Notes: generated by a model from the sequence alone, not told the origin. 64,000 nt of DNA from Dietzia sp. B32 (GCF_024732245.1 NZ_CP093845.1:2986272-3050271), one strand, 5' to 3'; shown: positions 16,024-25,465, numbered from the stretch's first letter. Numbers and translations: made by a program.

Positions 16024-16420
16024 ATGACCGCCACCTCCACGTTTGACGTCTTCGCCAGCCTCGACGGCTTCGGGTCGTACAACGACAACGGTGATTGGGG
16101 CGGCTACTGACGATTCCGGCGTGTTCGACCCCTGGGTCACCCAGATGACCACGCTGCCGACGACGGTGGTGTCAACGACCCTGGATGGTCCCCTCGACTG
16201 GCCGGACGCGGCCATCGTCAGCGGAGACGCCGTCGAGGTGGTCGCTCGCTTGAAGCAGCAATCCGACGTGTCGTTGCGCTCGCACGGCAGCTTGTCGATG
16301 AACCGGGCGCTGATGGCCGCCGGTCTGGTCGATCGGGTGCAGGTGACGGTGTTTCCCTGGCGCAGTGGGTGGGTACCCGGTTGGGATGAGCATTCGAACG
16401 TGATCGAACCCTTGTGCTAG
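16024..16420 (+). pseudogene. RibD_C/dihydrofolate-reductase-family gene, 5' part, deleted and interrupted
   Basis: The ATG at 16024 starts TATSTFDVFASLDGFGSYNDNGDWGGY, the classic N-terminus of the RibD C-terminal-domain family, then stops at 16110. The next frame resumes with DDSGVFDPWVTQM, VVSTTLDGPLDWPDAAIVSGD and SLRSHGSLSMNRALMAAGLVDRVQVTVFP. About 60 residues between the two blocks are missing, which also shifts the frame. Homology ends near 16357, replaced by unrelated sequence to the stop at 16420. The true C-terminal tail is found at 18331-18423. Inactive. Confidence 0.8.
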
Positions 16421-16439
16421 TCCGCCTGCGTGGGTATCG

Positions 16440-16455
16440 TCGAATGTAAGTTCGA
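16440..16455. promoter_or_regulatory. Actinobacterial SOS box (LexA site) upstream of the HNH gene
   Basis: TCGAATGTAAGTTCGA matches the mycobacterial LexA consensus TCGAAC-N4-GTTCGA at 11 of 12 fixed positions, and lies 21 nt before the ATG of the HNH gene. The flanking G and C extend the palindrome to GTCGAA/TTCGAC. Half sites (TTCGAACG, TCGAAC) occur 35-50 bp further upstream. It predicts DNA-damage induction. Confidence 0.7.
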
Positions 16456-16476
16456 CACCGACAGGGCGGGGGTGGA

Positions 16477-18033
16477 ATGGTGACGACGACGAGTTCGCTG
16501 TTCGCCGTACCCGAGCCCCTCGGCATGGTCGACATGGAGGCTGTCAGCGAGGCGGCCCGTGCCGCGACGCTGGCGCAGAACCGTGCCGGGGCCACGCGGC
16601 TCGAGGCGGCACACGTCCTGGTCGACCAGTTCGCCCGGTCCGCCCAGGCCCAGGCGGACGAGGGAGGCGCCGGCGCCGGGTCGCGTCGGCCCGCGTACGC
16701 CCGGCTGGATCCGGAGGCCCGGGCCCGCGATCACCTCGTGGCGGCGTGTCAGCTCACGTGCTGGCACGCCGCGCGGTTGGTGACGGCCGGGACGCAGATC
16801 CACCGCCGGCTGCCCCGTCTGCGATCCACGGTCGACCGCGGGCTGCTGCCCGAGCAGGTGGCGGTCGATATCGCGTGTCGCCTGGCGGAGGTGCCCGACG
16901 CGATCGTGTCGGCCGTGGAGGACGAGGTGGTCGCGCGCTTCACGGACGATCTCGACGGTGGCGACCGGCCGACCCGCAACGCGGTGGACTCGGCGATCGA
17001 TGACGCCGTGGAGCGACACGACCCGGCTGCCGCGCAGGACGCCGCCGCAGCGGCGGCCGCCACCCGCTCGGTCCGATTCCGCGGCGACCGGAACGGCATG
17101 GCCACGATGTGGGCCAAGCTCACCGCCGCCGATGCCGAACTCCTCCGTCGTCGCATCGAGACCGATGCGTCGGCCGCCTCGGCGGACGGACTGGACGGTT
17201 CCCTGGACCAGCTCCGCGCCGACGCCCTCGCCGCGCTCGCCGTCTATCCGCCTGCTGGTGGCCCGTCCGCGACCAGCCCCGGCCCCGGCTCCGGCTCCGG
17301 CCCCGGCTCCGGCTCCGACCCGGCCCCTGCGTCCGAGTACGACGGCATCGAACTCGGCGACGTCAGGCTCGGGGCGGACCTCCCCCGGCCCACGCTGGGC
17401 AACGCCGCGCGGGCCGGTCAGCCGATCCGCATCAGCGTGATCGCCTCCGCGGCCCGGGGCCTGCCCAACCGCGTCGAGTTCGTCCACGGCACGTACAGCA
17501 GCGTCGAATGGCTCTGCACGGAACTGCTCGAGGGCGACGACGCGAGCGTGCGGTTCGAGCTCATCGACCCCGCCCCCGGCGTGCTCGACTCCCCCGAGCA
17601 CGCCCTGCGCTACGTGATCACCCCGGCGATGGCCGAGCGAATCCGCATGCGCGACGGGACCTGCCGCCACCCGGGATGCTCGGTTCCCGCCGAGGCCTGC
17701 GACGTGGACCATGTGATCGCGTTCAACACGAAGGACCCCGAGCTCGGCGGGCCGACCACCGAGTGGAACCTCGTCTGCCTGTGCCGCAAACACCACCGGG
17801 AGAAGACGTTCGGGACCAATGCCTACCGGTCCGGGCCGTTGGGTGAACTCGTCATCATCACCGACACCGGACACGAACACCGCACCAGACCCAAGGGCCC
17901 CTTGGCCCGTGCCCGTGACGCCATCTGGGAACGCGAGTGGAACGCCTTCGCCGACCGCATCGTCGCCGACGACGGCACACTCATCAATCCGCCGGGTCAG
18001 GACAGGTACGGACCCCGCAGACGGCCGGCCTGA
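16477..18033 (+). CDS. DUF222-HNH endonuclease domain protein (13E12 repeat family)
   Basis: 518 residues. The N-terminal two thirds is the helical DUF222 region (ARDHLVAACQLTCWHAARLV, STVDRGLLPEQVAVDIACRLAEVPD). A Gly/Ser/Pro-rich linker (PGPGSGSGPGSGSDPAPA) is near 265-282. The C-terminal HNH motif contains CRHPGCSVPAEACDVDHV and ends WNLVCLCRKHHREKTF, with the paired Cys of a zinc-bound HNH fold. This architecture is the REP13E12 family of M. tuberculosis relatives, usually multicopy and linked to mobile DNA. The gene lies between two halves of a RibD_C gene and carries an SOS box. Its biochemical role in this family is not established. Confidence 0.85.
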   Translation: MVTTTSSLFAVPEPLGMVDMEAVSEAARAATLAQNRAGATRLEAAHVLVDQFARSAQAQADEGGAGAGSRRPAYARLDPEARARDHLVAACQLTCWHAARLVTAGTQIHRRLPRLRSTVDRGLLPEQVAVDIACRLAEVPDAIVSAVEDEVVARFTDDLDGGDRPTRNAVDSAIDDAVERHDPAAAQDAAAAAAATRSVRFRGDRNGMATMWAKLTAADAELLRRRIETDASAASADGLDGSLDQLRADALAALAVYPPAGGPSATSPGPGSGSGPGSGSDPAPASEYDGIELGDVRLGADLPRPTLGNAARAGQPIRISVIASAARGLPNRVEFVHGTYSSVEWLCTELLEGDDASVRFELIDPAPGVLDSPEHALRYVITPAMAERIRMRDGTCRHPGCSVPAEACDVDHVIAFNTKDPELGGPTTEWNLVCLCRKHHREKTFGTNAYRSGPLGELVIITDTGHEHRTRPKGPLARARDAIWEREWNAFADRIVADDGTLINPPGQDRYGPRRRPA

Positions 18034-18038
18034 CCAAC

Positions 18039-18335
18039 TCAGCAGTCGCCGACGCCCACCCATTCGGAGACGCCGTCGGTGAAGCGCTGCCGCTTCCAGA
18101 TGGGCACCCCGTGCTTGAGCCGCTCGATGAGCTCCGAACACGCCGCGAACGCCTCGGCCCGATGCGGAGCCACAGCGACCACCACCACCGCGACCTCGCC
18201 CACCGGCAGCACGCCCACGCGGTGGACGGCGGACACGCGGACCGTGCGCCCGGAATCGGCCGCCGAGGTGTGCTCGGCCGCGACCTCGTCGCAGAGCCGG
18301 GCGAGAGTGTCCCGGGCCGTGGGGTGAGCGGAGTA
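18039..18335 (-). pseudogene. moaE: 3' half of molybdopterin synthase large subunit moaE
   Basis: Reading on the minus strand from YSAHPTARDTLARLCDEV, the frame continues VRVSAVHRVGVLPVGEVAVVVVAVAPHRAEAFAACSELIERLKHGVPIWKRQRFTDGVSEWVG, the C-terminal two thirds of MoaE including the invariant HRVG and PIWK(K/R) motifs. The N-terminal third, about 45-60 residues, is missing: upstream of Y the frame runs into the antisense of the RibD_C tail at 18333-18335. Its stop lies 5 bp from the HNH stop. It is therefore a truncated passenger. Confidence 0.8.
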
Positions 18336-18423
18336 TGACCTCGAACTGCTCGAGAGCCGCACCCTCGACGGCCGGATCCAGGAGCTGATCTACCGGCCCA
18401 CCCTGCACGCCCCACCCGGCTGA
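18331..18423 (+). pseudogene. RibD_C gene, detached C-terminal tail
   Basis: The frame reads EYDLELLESRTLDGRIQELIYRPTLHAPPG and then stops. LELLESRTLDGR.QEL.Y.P.LH is the conserved last strand and helix of the same RibD_C family whose 5' part lies at 16024-16357. Together they show that one gene was split by about 2 kb of inserted or rearranged DNA. Confidence 0.75.
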
Positions 18424-18479
18424 CCACCCTGAAATGCAGACCAGGCCAGGGCTCGGAAGCCACTGACCTGGTTGCTGAG

Positions 18480-18552
18480 CTCCCCCAATTGGACTCGAAC
18501 CAATAACCCTTCGATTAACAGTCGAATGCTCTGCCAATTGAGCTATGGGGGA
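18480..18552 (-). tRNA. tRNA-Asn (GTT)
   Basis: The cloverleaf has acceptor TCCCCCA/TGGGGGA with discriminator G, D arm GCTC/GAGC, anticodon arm TTCGA-CTGTTAA-TCGAA giving anticodon GTT, and T arm TTGG-TTCGAGT-CCAA. CCA is not encoded. It lies between the RibD_C remnant and dnaG, a typical flank for chromosomal rearrangements. Confidence 0.95.
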
Positions 18553-18633
18553 TCACTGCTGGCACCCGGCGGTGATGCCGGATACCGAGAACTCACCTTA
18601 GTGCGCCGCAGGCCGACGAACCAAATCGGCTGG

Positions 18634-20664
18634 TCAGGCGATATCCGGAGTAGCGCCGACCGCCTGGTTCAACAGGCCACGCCGGTACTCCTCCAGAGCC
18701 ACCAGATCACCGAACAACGCCGAGTACCCCTCGGGGTCCTCGGCGGGGCTCATCCGCTGCACCTTGGACTTGAGATCCGCGATCTGACCCGAGACCCACA
18801 CCTCCTGCAGACGCGCCAGGACACCGGAGATGTAGCGGGGCAACGCCTCCTCGGACACGCGCAGTGTCTCCACCGCGAGGCTCCCGACCAGTCGGCGCAG
18901 CCCGTCGTCGCCCAGCCCCTCGGAGACCTCGGCGACCCAGTTCGCGCCGCTCTTGCCGGCCGCGCACCCCCCGGCCTTCGACAGCGCCTGCGCGATCGTG
19001 GCATAGGCGGGGTGGGTGTAGCACTCCTCCGGTAGGGAGTCGAAGAGCGGACCCGCCAGGCCCGGGTACTGCAGGGCCGCCTTCACGGCCTCCCGCTGGG
19101 GCCACCGCACCGGGTCCGCCGCGGCGGGGATGGGCACGCCCGTCGGCACCTCCGGCGTCTGCGGAGCTTCGCGGCCGCCGGCCTCGTCGTCGTCGTATCC
19201 CCCACGGCCACGACCCGCGCCGCCCCCACGCTCGGCGGCGTCCCACCCCGGTCGGGCTCCCCCGCCGGGTCCACCGGGGGCACGCTTGCGCAGCCCCGGA
19301 CCCGACCCGGCCGACCGCGCGCGGCCCTTCTTGCGCGCCTCCTCGCGGACGCGGCGTACCACCGTCGCAGGATCGTCCCAACCGACCCAGCCGGCGAGCT
19401 GGCGGGCGTACTCGTCACGCAGCGTCGAATCGCGGATGTCGGCCACCACCGGCACCGTGCGCCGCAGGGCCTCCACACGCCCCTCGGCGTGGTCGAGGTC
19501 GTAGTCCTCCAGCATCGACCGGATCGCGAACTCGAACATCGGCACCCGCGCGGACACGAGATCCCGCACCGCCGCATCGCCCTTGTTCTGACGCAGGTCG
19601 CACGGATCCGTCCCCGGCGGGGCCACCGCCACGAACGTCCGGCCGGAGAACTGCTGATCACCCGAGAACGCCCGGAGCGCGGCCTTCTTGCCGGCCTCGT
19701 CGCCGTCGAAGGTGTAGATGATCTCGCCGCGGAAGTAGTTGTCGTCCAACATCAGGCGCCGCAGCGTGGACAGGTGGTCCTCGCCGAACGCGGTGCCACA
19801 CGCAGCCACCGCCGTCGTGACGCCGGCCGCGTGCATGGCCATGACGTCGGTGTACCCCTCGACCACGACCGCGCGGCGCTGCGAGGCGATCTCCCGCTTG
19901 GACAGGTCCAGACCGAACAGCACCTGCGACTTCTTGTAGAGCATCGTCTCGGGCGTGTTCATGTACTTGCCCAGGGTGTCGTCCTCGAACAGCTTGCGCG
20001 CGCCGAACCCGATCACCTCACCGCCGAGGTTGCGGATGGGCCACAGCAACCGGCGGTGGAAACGGTCGATGAGGGTGCCACGCGAACTCGTCTTGGACAG
20101 CCCGGCCGCCTCCAGCTCCTTGGGCTCGAACCCCTGGCGCATGAGGTGCTTGCTCATGGTGTCCCAGCCGGCGGGCGCGTACCCACAGCCGAAGTGCTGG
20201 GCCTGGGCCATGTCGAACCCGCGGTCGGTGAGGAAGGTGCGCGCCGTCTCCGCCTCCGGGTCCTGCGCCAGGCGCTCGGCGTAGAACGTCTGCGCGGCCG
20301 CGTTGGCCTGCGCCAGCCGGGACCGCGTGCCGCGATCGCGCTGGACGACCTGACCGCCACCCTCGTAGGAGATGCGATAGCCCAGCCTGTCGGCCAGCTG
20401 CTCCACCGCCTCGACGAAGCTGATGTGCTCCATCTTCATGAGGAACGCGAAGACGTCGCCGCCCTCACCCGTCGAGAAACAGTGGAAGTAGCCGTGCTGC
20501 GGACGCACGTGGAACGAGGGGGTCTTCTCGTCCTTGAACGGGGACAGCCCCTTGAGCGAGTCCGCGCCACCTGGTTTGAGCGCGACGTACTCGCCGACGA
20601 TCTCCTCGATACGGGTGCGTTCGCGGATCGCGGCGATGTCCTGCTCCGGAATCCGCCCTGCCAT
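18634..20664 (-). CDS. dnaG: DNA primase DnaG
   Basis: 676 residues. An N-terminal zinc-ribbon-type domain (1-100) precedes the TOPRIM catalytic domain (VVVEGYTDVMAMHAAGV near 265, YTFDGDEAGKKAALR near 312) and a C-terminal DnaB-interaction region after a Gly-rich linker (about 435-480). The enzyme makes RNA primers for replication. The zinc ribbon is degenerate: at the four ligand positions it has S41, K44, C62 and T65 (LKGLSPFKDEK and HCFSTGEGG). I recall the same in Corynebacterium. TACTCT lies 7 nt before the ATG, and the gene diverges from a TPM-domain gene across 68 bp. Confidence 0.95.
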   Translation of the reverse strand: MAGRIPEQDIAAIRERTRIEEIVGEYVALKPGGADSLKGLSPFKDEKTPSFHVRPQHGYFHCFSTGEGGDVFAFLMKMEHISFVEAVEQLADRLGYRISYEGGGQVVQRDRGTRSRLAQANAAAQTFYAERLAQDPEAETARTFLTDRGFDMAQAQHFGCGYAPAGWDTMSKHLMRQGFEPKELEAAGLSKTSSRGTLIDRFHRRLLWPIRNLGGEVIGFGARKLFEDDTLGKYMNTPETMLYKKSQVLFGLDLSKREIASQRRAVVVEGYTDVMAMHAAGVTTAVAACGTAFGEDHLSTLRRLMLDDNYFRGEIIYTFDGDEAGKKAALRAFSGDQQFSGRTFVAVAPPGTDPCDLRQNKGDAAVRDLVSARVPMFEFAIRSMLEDYDLDHAEGRVEALRRTVPVVADIRDSTLRDEYARQLAGWVGWDDPATVVRRVREEARKKGRARSAGSGPGLRKRAPGGPGGGARPGWDAAERGGGAGRGRGGYDDDEAGGREAPQTPEVPTGVPIPAAADPVRWPQREAVKAALQYPGLAGPLFDSLPEECYTHPAYATIAQALSKAGGCAAGKSGANWVAEVSEGLGDDGLRRLVGSLAVETLRVSEEALPRYISGVLARLQEVWVSGQIADLKSKVQRMSPAEDPEGYSALFGDLVALEEYRRGLLNQAVGATPDIA

Positions 20665-20732
20665 GACGCCCAGAGTAGCCGCCTCCGGCGAGGACCGGCG
20701 TGCCCCCTGTTCGGGGCCGATACGCTGGGGCC

Positions 20733-22796
20733 ATGATCGCCGCCCGACTCCTGCCCGCCGCCGCCCGGCGACCCCGTTCCCGGTTCAGCCAGGCCCCGGT
20801 GACAGCGCTCGCGACGGTGGTCGCGTTCCTGGCCTGCGCGCTGGTGTGGGCCGCCCCCGGCGCCTCGGCCGAGCCCCCGTCGAACCTGCAGCAGCAGCTC
20901 ACCGACTCCGCGGGGGTCCTCGGCGGTGACACCCCCGAGGTGGAGAGCCGACTGGCCGAACTGCGCTCGTCCGACCAGATCCAGCTGTGGGTGACGTTCG
21001 TCGACAGCTTCGACGGGATCCCGCCCGACCAGTGGGCCCGGCAGACCGCGCAACTGTCCGACCTGGGGTCCTCGGACGTCCTTCTCGCGGTGGCCGTCGA
21101 GGACGGAAGGTACTGGTTCGAGTCCGCAGACCAGCGTTCCGATCAGCGGATCGCCGACCGCGACATCGAACCGCGCCTGGCCGTAGGCGACTGGGCGGGC
21201 GCGGTGACCGGCGCCGCCGACGGGCTCGAGCGGCAGGGCTCCGGCTCGGAGATCTCGCCGTTCGCCCTGCTGGCCACCATCGCGGTGATCATCGCCCTGG
21301 TCGTGGCAGTGGTCCTGTTCTCCCGCCGGCGCCGCACCACCCGGGCCGCCAAGCAGGCCGAGGACGCCCGCGAGATCCCCGGCGACGACACCGCGAGGAT
21401 GTCCGCCCTGCCGGTGGAGGTGCTCGACGCCCGGGCCCGCTCCGGCCTCGCCGACGCCGATCAGTCGGTGGCCGCCTCCACCGAAGCACTCGAGACCGCC
21501 GCGGGCGAGTTCGGCGAGCTGCGGACCCGGCCGTTCCGCGCGGCCCTCGACTCGGCCAGGTCCGACGTCGCCGCCGCCCACGCGCTCGTCCAGCGACTCG
21601 ACGACGACATCCCCGAGACACCCGACCAACGCAAGGCCATGCTGCTCGAGGTGGCCGCCCGCGCCGAACGCGCCGAACGCGGCCTGGAGGGGCAGTCCAC
21701 GGCTTTCGCCGAGATGCGCGATCTGCTGATCAACGGCGCCGCCTCCGTCGACGCGCTCACCCGCCGCGCGGTCACCCTCCGCGCCCGGCTCCCCGAGGCC
21801 GAGAAGTCGATGGCGGACCTGCGCGAGCGGTTCTCGTCCGGCGTGCTCACCTCCATCTCCGACAACCTCTCCCTGGCCGCGGAGCTGCTCGACGCCGCGG
21901 AGGGTGAGACCGCACGCGCACGGGCGGCACTGGCCCGGCCCGTCGGCGAGCAGGGCGAGGCCGTGGACGCCATCACCTCCGCCGAGGGCGAGCTCTCCCG
22001 GGCCGAGAAGCTCGTCGACGGGGTGGACCACGCCGCCGACGACATCGCCACCGCGCGCCGCGACCTCGCTCCGCTGATCGAGGAGGTCGAGGACGAGCTC
22101 ACGATGGCCTCGCGGCTGCTCGCCTCCACCGACGTCAGCGACACCTCCAGCCGGACCCTCACGCAGGTGGCCGCCGCCGCACGCGAGGCCGTCGACGAGG
22201 CCCGCCGTGACGGGCAGACCGACCCTCTGGGGACGTTCTCCCGACTCATCGACGTGGACCGCGACCTCGACGAGGCCCTTGCGGCCGCCGGGCACGAGGC
22301 CGAGGCGGCCAGCCGCGCCCGTGCCGCCCGCCGGGCCGCGATCACCCGCGCCGCCGGAGCAGTCCGTGAGGCCGACGACTTTATCGGCAGCCGCTCGTAC
22401 GTGATCGGGCAGGCCGCCCGCACCCGCCTCGCGGCCGCGAAGAGCTCGCTGGCGACCGCCGAGGGCACGGTCGGGCCGGCCGCGTTCCCCGCCGCCGAGC
22501 GCGCCCTCAACCTCGCCCGCGAGGCCCTGCGGCTGGCGCAGAGCGACGCCTCCCGGCCCCAGTACTCCGGGGGTTACGGAGGCTACGGCGGACGGCGCGG
22601 ACCCTACGGCCGCGGCGGGTCCAGCACCGGTGCGATGGTCGGCGGCATGGTCGCGGGCGCGCTGATCCAGGGAATGCTCCGCGGCGGCGGGGGCGGCTTC
22701 GGCTCCGCCCGCGGTTTCGGCGGCGGAGGCCTGGGCGGCGGCGGTGGCTTCGGTGGCGGCGGCTTCGGTGGCGGCGGCGCGGGCGGGCGGTTCTGA
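20733..22796 (+). CDS. TPM-domain membrane protein with coiled-coil and Gly-rich tail
   Basis: 687 residues. A signal peptide/TM (about 22-47, ending PGASAEPP) leads into an extracytoplasmic TPM (DUF477) domain (LQQQLTDSAGVLGGD to about 150). A second TM segment (ISPFALLATIAVIIALVVAVVLF near 178-200) is followed by a long Ala/Glu/Arg-rich helical cytoplasmic region (about 235-620) and a Gly-rich C-terminus (FGGGGLGGGGGFGGGG). TPM proteins are linked to photosystem repair in plants and envelope functions in bacteria; the role here is unknown. The ATG at 20733 follows a -10-like TACGCT by 8 nt. Confidence 0.8.
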   Translation: MIAARLLPAAARRPRSRFSQAPVTALATVVAFLACALVWAAPGASAEPPSNLQQQLTDSAGVLGGDTPEVESRLAELRSSDQIQLWVTFVDSFDGIPPDQWARQTAQLSDLGSSDVLLAVAVEDGRYWFESADQRSDQRIADRDIEPRLAVGDWAGAVTGAADGLERQGSGSEISPFALLATIAVIIALVVAVVLFSRRRRTTRAAKQAEDAREIPGDDTARMSALPVEVLDARARSGLADADQSVAASTEALETAAGEFGELRTRPFRAALDSARSDVAAAHALVQRLDDDIPETPDQRKAMLLEVAARAERAERGLEGQSTAFAEMRDLLINGAASVDALTRRAVTLRARLPEAEKSMADLRERFSSGVLTSISDNLSLAAELLDAAEGETARARAALARPVGEQGEAVDAITSAEGELSRAEKLVDGVDHAADDIATARRDLAPLIEEVEDELTMASRLLASTDVSDTSSRTLTQVAAAAREAVDEARRDGQTDPLGTFSRLIDVDRDLDEALAAAGHEAEAASRARAARRAAITRAAGAVREADDFIGSRSYVIGQAARTRLAAAKSSLATAEGTVGPAAFPAAERALNLAREALRLAQSDASRPQYSGGYGGYGGRRGPYGRGGSSTGAMVGGMVAGALIQGMLRGGGGGFGSARGFGGGGLGGGGGFGGGGFGGGGAGGRF

Positions 22797-22800
22797 CCCC

Positions 22801-24141
22801 ATGACTCGTCGGCGCAGAGCCCTCATCGCGGTGGTCGCGGTGATCGTCCTCCTCGTCGCGGCCGTCGTCGCGGTGGGCGCCTGGTACCGGCCGATGCTGC
22901 TCACCGGCACCGGGTACGCCGCCCACAACGCGTGCGCCCTGCACTACCTCGCGGGCCGCGAGGACTACGGGTCAGACCTCCCGCCCAACCCGCTCGTCCC
23001 CGTCATGCGGACGTCTGTCGACGAGCAGGCCGGGACCGCGACCGCCTCGGTGCTGGGGGTGGGCTTCCGGCAGACCGCCCACGTCTCCGAGCACGGCTGC
23101 GCCCTCGGCGACCGCGCCGCGGGAGCGCAGGGCAGTGAGCCGCCCCCGCCACTGCGCGAGGACGGCGCACAGGGTGTCCGCCTGGCCGAGGCGACCGACG
23201 CCCCGGACGAGGTCTCGTCGGCACTGGATGAGGCCGCGGCGCAGGAGGGGACGCGGGGCCTCGTCGTCGTCCATCGCGGCGAGATCCTCGGCGAGCGGTA
23301 CGCCGACGGTTTCGGCCCGGACACCCGCCAGCTCGGCTGGTCCATGGCCAAGAGCGTGGCCTCCACGCTCGTCGGGCGCGCACAGGTCGAGTTCCCCGAC
23401 GCCGGCCTCGACCCCGCCGCCACCGGCCTGCGCCCCGAGTGGACCGACGAACGGTCGCGGATCTCGCTGGACCACCTGCTGCGCATGACGTCCGGCCTCG
23501 ACTGGGACGAGGAGTACGACCTGGGCACACCCATCACCCGGATGCTCTTCCTCGAACCGGACATGGCCGCGTTCGCCGCGTCACAGCCGACCGCCCACGC
23601 CCCCGGCGAGTTCCGTCAGTACTCGTCAGGCACGAGCAACATTCTCTGCGACCTGCTGCACGAACGCACCGGACTGGGGCCGGAGATGGCCGCGGAACTG
23701 CTCTTCCGCCCGCTGGGGATGCGCAGCGCTGTCCTCGAGGCCGACGCCTCCGGCGGATCGGTGTGCAGTTCGTACCTGTGGGCGAGCCCGCGCGACTGGG
23801 CGCGGTTCGGTCGGTTCGTGCTCGACGACGGCGAGGTGGACGGACAGCGGCTGCTGCCCGCGGGATGGATGGACTACGCCACGACCGGGGTCCCGGCGGG
23901 CGGCGAACCCGAACCGTACGGCGCCCAGTGGTGGCTCAACGAGGCCGGCGACGGCTCCCCGCCCCGGTTCGCGGAAATGCCGGCGGACGCCTTCTGGGCC
24001 TCCGGGCACGACGGGCAGTACGTCGTGGTGGTCCCCTCGGCCGACCTCGTGGTGGTCCGGACCGGCTTCTCCCCCGGCTCGAGCCTCGACGCGGTGGGCG
24101 TGGAGCGACTGGTCGGCGCGGTCGTGCGCGCGGTCGGCTGA
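22801..24141 (+). CDS. Membrane-anchored serine hydrolase, beta-lactamase/6-aminohexanoate-dimer hydrolase type
   Basis: 446 residues from the ATG at 22801. A single N-terminal TM (ALIAVVAVIVLLVAAVVAVGAW) anchors an extracytoplasmic class C beta-lactamase-like domain. The catalytic SxxK motif is SMAKS (near 180), the second motif is QYSSGTSNIL, and the last conserved block is ASGHDGQYVVVVPSADLVVVRTG. The layout is closest to the NylB-like hydrolases. The substrate is unknown; peptidoglycan-type or small amide compounds are possible. It starts 4 nt after the TPM gene stop and is probably co-transcribed with it. Confidence 0.82.
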   Translation: MTRRRRALIAVVAVIVLLVAAVVAVGAWYRPMLLTGTGYAAHNACALHYLAGREDYGSDLPPNPLVPVMRTSVDEQAGTATASVLGVGFRQTAHVSEHGCALGDRAAGAQGSEPPPPLREDGAQGVRLAEATDAPDEVSSALDEAAAQEGTRGLVVVHRGEILGERYADGFGPDTRQLGWSMAKSVASTLVGRAQVEFPDAGLDPAATGLRPEWTDERSRISLDHLLRMTSGLDWDEEYDLGTPITRMLFLEPDMAAFAASQPTAHAPGEFRQYSSGTSNILCDLLHERTGLGPEMAAELLFRPLGMRSAVLEADASGGSVCSSYLWASPRDWARFGRFVLDDGEVDGQRLLPAGWMDYATTGVPAGGEPEPYGAQWWLNEAGDGSPPRFAEMPADAFWASGHDGQYVVVVPSADLVVVRTGFSPGSSLDAVGVERLVGAVVRAVG

Positions 24142-24202
24142 CGGGGGCCCCGAGCGCGGGCGGCGGCCGGCGGCCGCGGGGTCGGGGGCGGGGGCGAGCT
24201 GC

Positions 24203-25465
24203 TCAGCCCCAGGCGGCCTGGATGCCCGCGCTCGCCCGGTCGACCCGCTCGAGCCGGCTCTCCGTGTACAGGGCGATCTGGTCGACGATCACCCGCATCC
24301 GAGCGGCGTCGTCCGGGGCCGAGTCCCACAGGGGCCGCAGGACCGGGTCGAGGCCCGCGGGCGCGGACTGGGCGAGGAACTCCGCCACCCGGTGGATCCG
24401 GTCCCGCTGGCGGTCCTGACGGAGGCGGTGGCCGGGGTCGCTCATGACGTAGCGCACGGCCATCGTCTTGAGCATCACCACCTCGGCCTCGACCTCCTCC
24501 GGCACCTCGAGGTCCGCGCTGTAGCGCCCGTGCGGCTTCGCGCCGTGCACCTCGCGGGTGGCGTGGATGGCGGGCATGACGAACCGGCCGACCAGCTCAC
24601 TGGTCAGGGCCTTGAGCGCGACGAACCCGGTGAAACTCTCGTCGAACGGCTGCACGGCGCGCACCACCTCGAGCGAACCGAGGCGCCCGGCCGCGCGCGC
24701 CAGCTGGTCGGCGTCCGGTCCTCGGAACTCCTCGGCACCCAGTTCGGCCAGCGCCGCGACCTCCGAGCGGTCGGACAGTGAGCGCAGGTCGAGTCGGCCG
24801 GCGACGATCGCGTCCTCGACGTCGTGCACCGAGTACGCCACGTCGTCGGAGAAGTCCATGATCTGGGCCTCGAGACACCGCGTGTCCCCGGGAGCGCCCT
24901 GCCGGATCCAGGCGAGGGTGTCCGCGTCATCGGCGTACGCGCCGAACTTCCGCGTCCCCTCCCGCGGCAGCCACGGGTACTTGGTGGCGGCGTCCAGCGC
25001 CGCGCGGGTGAGGTTCAGCCCCACCCCACGGCCGGAGGCGTCGACGACCTTGGGCTCGAGCCGCGACAGGATCCGGACGGTCTGGGCGTTGCCCTCGTAA
25101 CCGCCGAACCCGCGCGCGACCTCGTCCAGCGCCCGCTCGCCGTTGTGACCGTAGGGCGGATGCCCGATGTCGTGGCTCAGCCCGGCGAGGTCCGCCAGGT
25201 CCGGGTCGCAGCCCAGTCCGGCCGCGATGCTGCGGGAGATCTGGGCGACCTCGAGCGAATGGGTGAGGCGGGTCCGCGGGGTGTCGCCGTCCCCGGGGCC
25301 GACCACCTGGGTCTTGTCCGCGAGACGGCGCAACGCGGCCGAGTGCAGAACGCGAGCACGGTCACGGTCGAACGGGCTGCGCTCGCTGGCCTTCTCCCGG
25401 GCGCGGCCGGAGCCCTCGACGACCCGGCGCTCGGCGTCCGCGGCGTCGTACGCGTATCCCGTCAT
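24203..25465 (-). CDS. dgt: Deoxyguanosinetriphosphate triphosphohydrolase-like protein
   Basis: 420 residues of the HD-domain dGTPase family. The key residues are seen in [16 protein letters not shown] and [21 protein letters not shown] (HD motif), with [10 protein letters not shown] downstream. GGAGGAG precedes the ATG. The enzyme hydrolyses dNTPs to deoxynucleoside and triphosphate; members of this clade are often activated by other dNTPs. It sits near dnaG as in other Mycobacteriales, which fits a role in replication fidelity. Confidence 0.9.
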   Translation of the reverse strand: MTGYAYDAADAERRVVEGSGRAREKASERSPFDRDRARVLHSAALRRLADKTQVVGPGDGDTPRTRLTHSLEVAQISRSIAAGLGCDPDLADLAGLSHDIGHPPYGHNGERALDEVARGFGGYEGNAQTVRILSRLEPKVVDASGRGVGLNLTRAALDAATKYPWLPREGTRKFGAYADDADTLAWIRQGAPGDTRCLEAQIMDFSDDVAYSVHDVEDAIVAGRLDLRSLSDRSEVAALAELGAEEFRGPDADQLARAAGRLGSLEVVRAVQPFDESFTGFVALKALTSELVGRFVMPAIHATREVHGAKPHGRYSADLEVPEEVEAEVVMLKTMAVRYVMSDPGHRLRQDRQRDRIHRVAEFLAQSAPAGLDPVLRPLWDSAPDDAARMRVIVDQIALYTESRLERVDRASAGIQAAWG

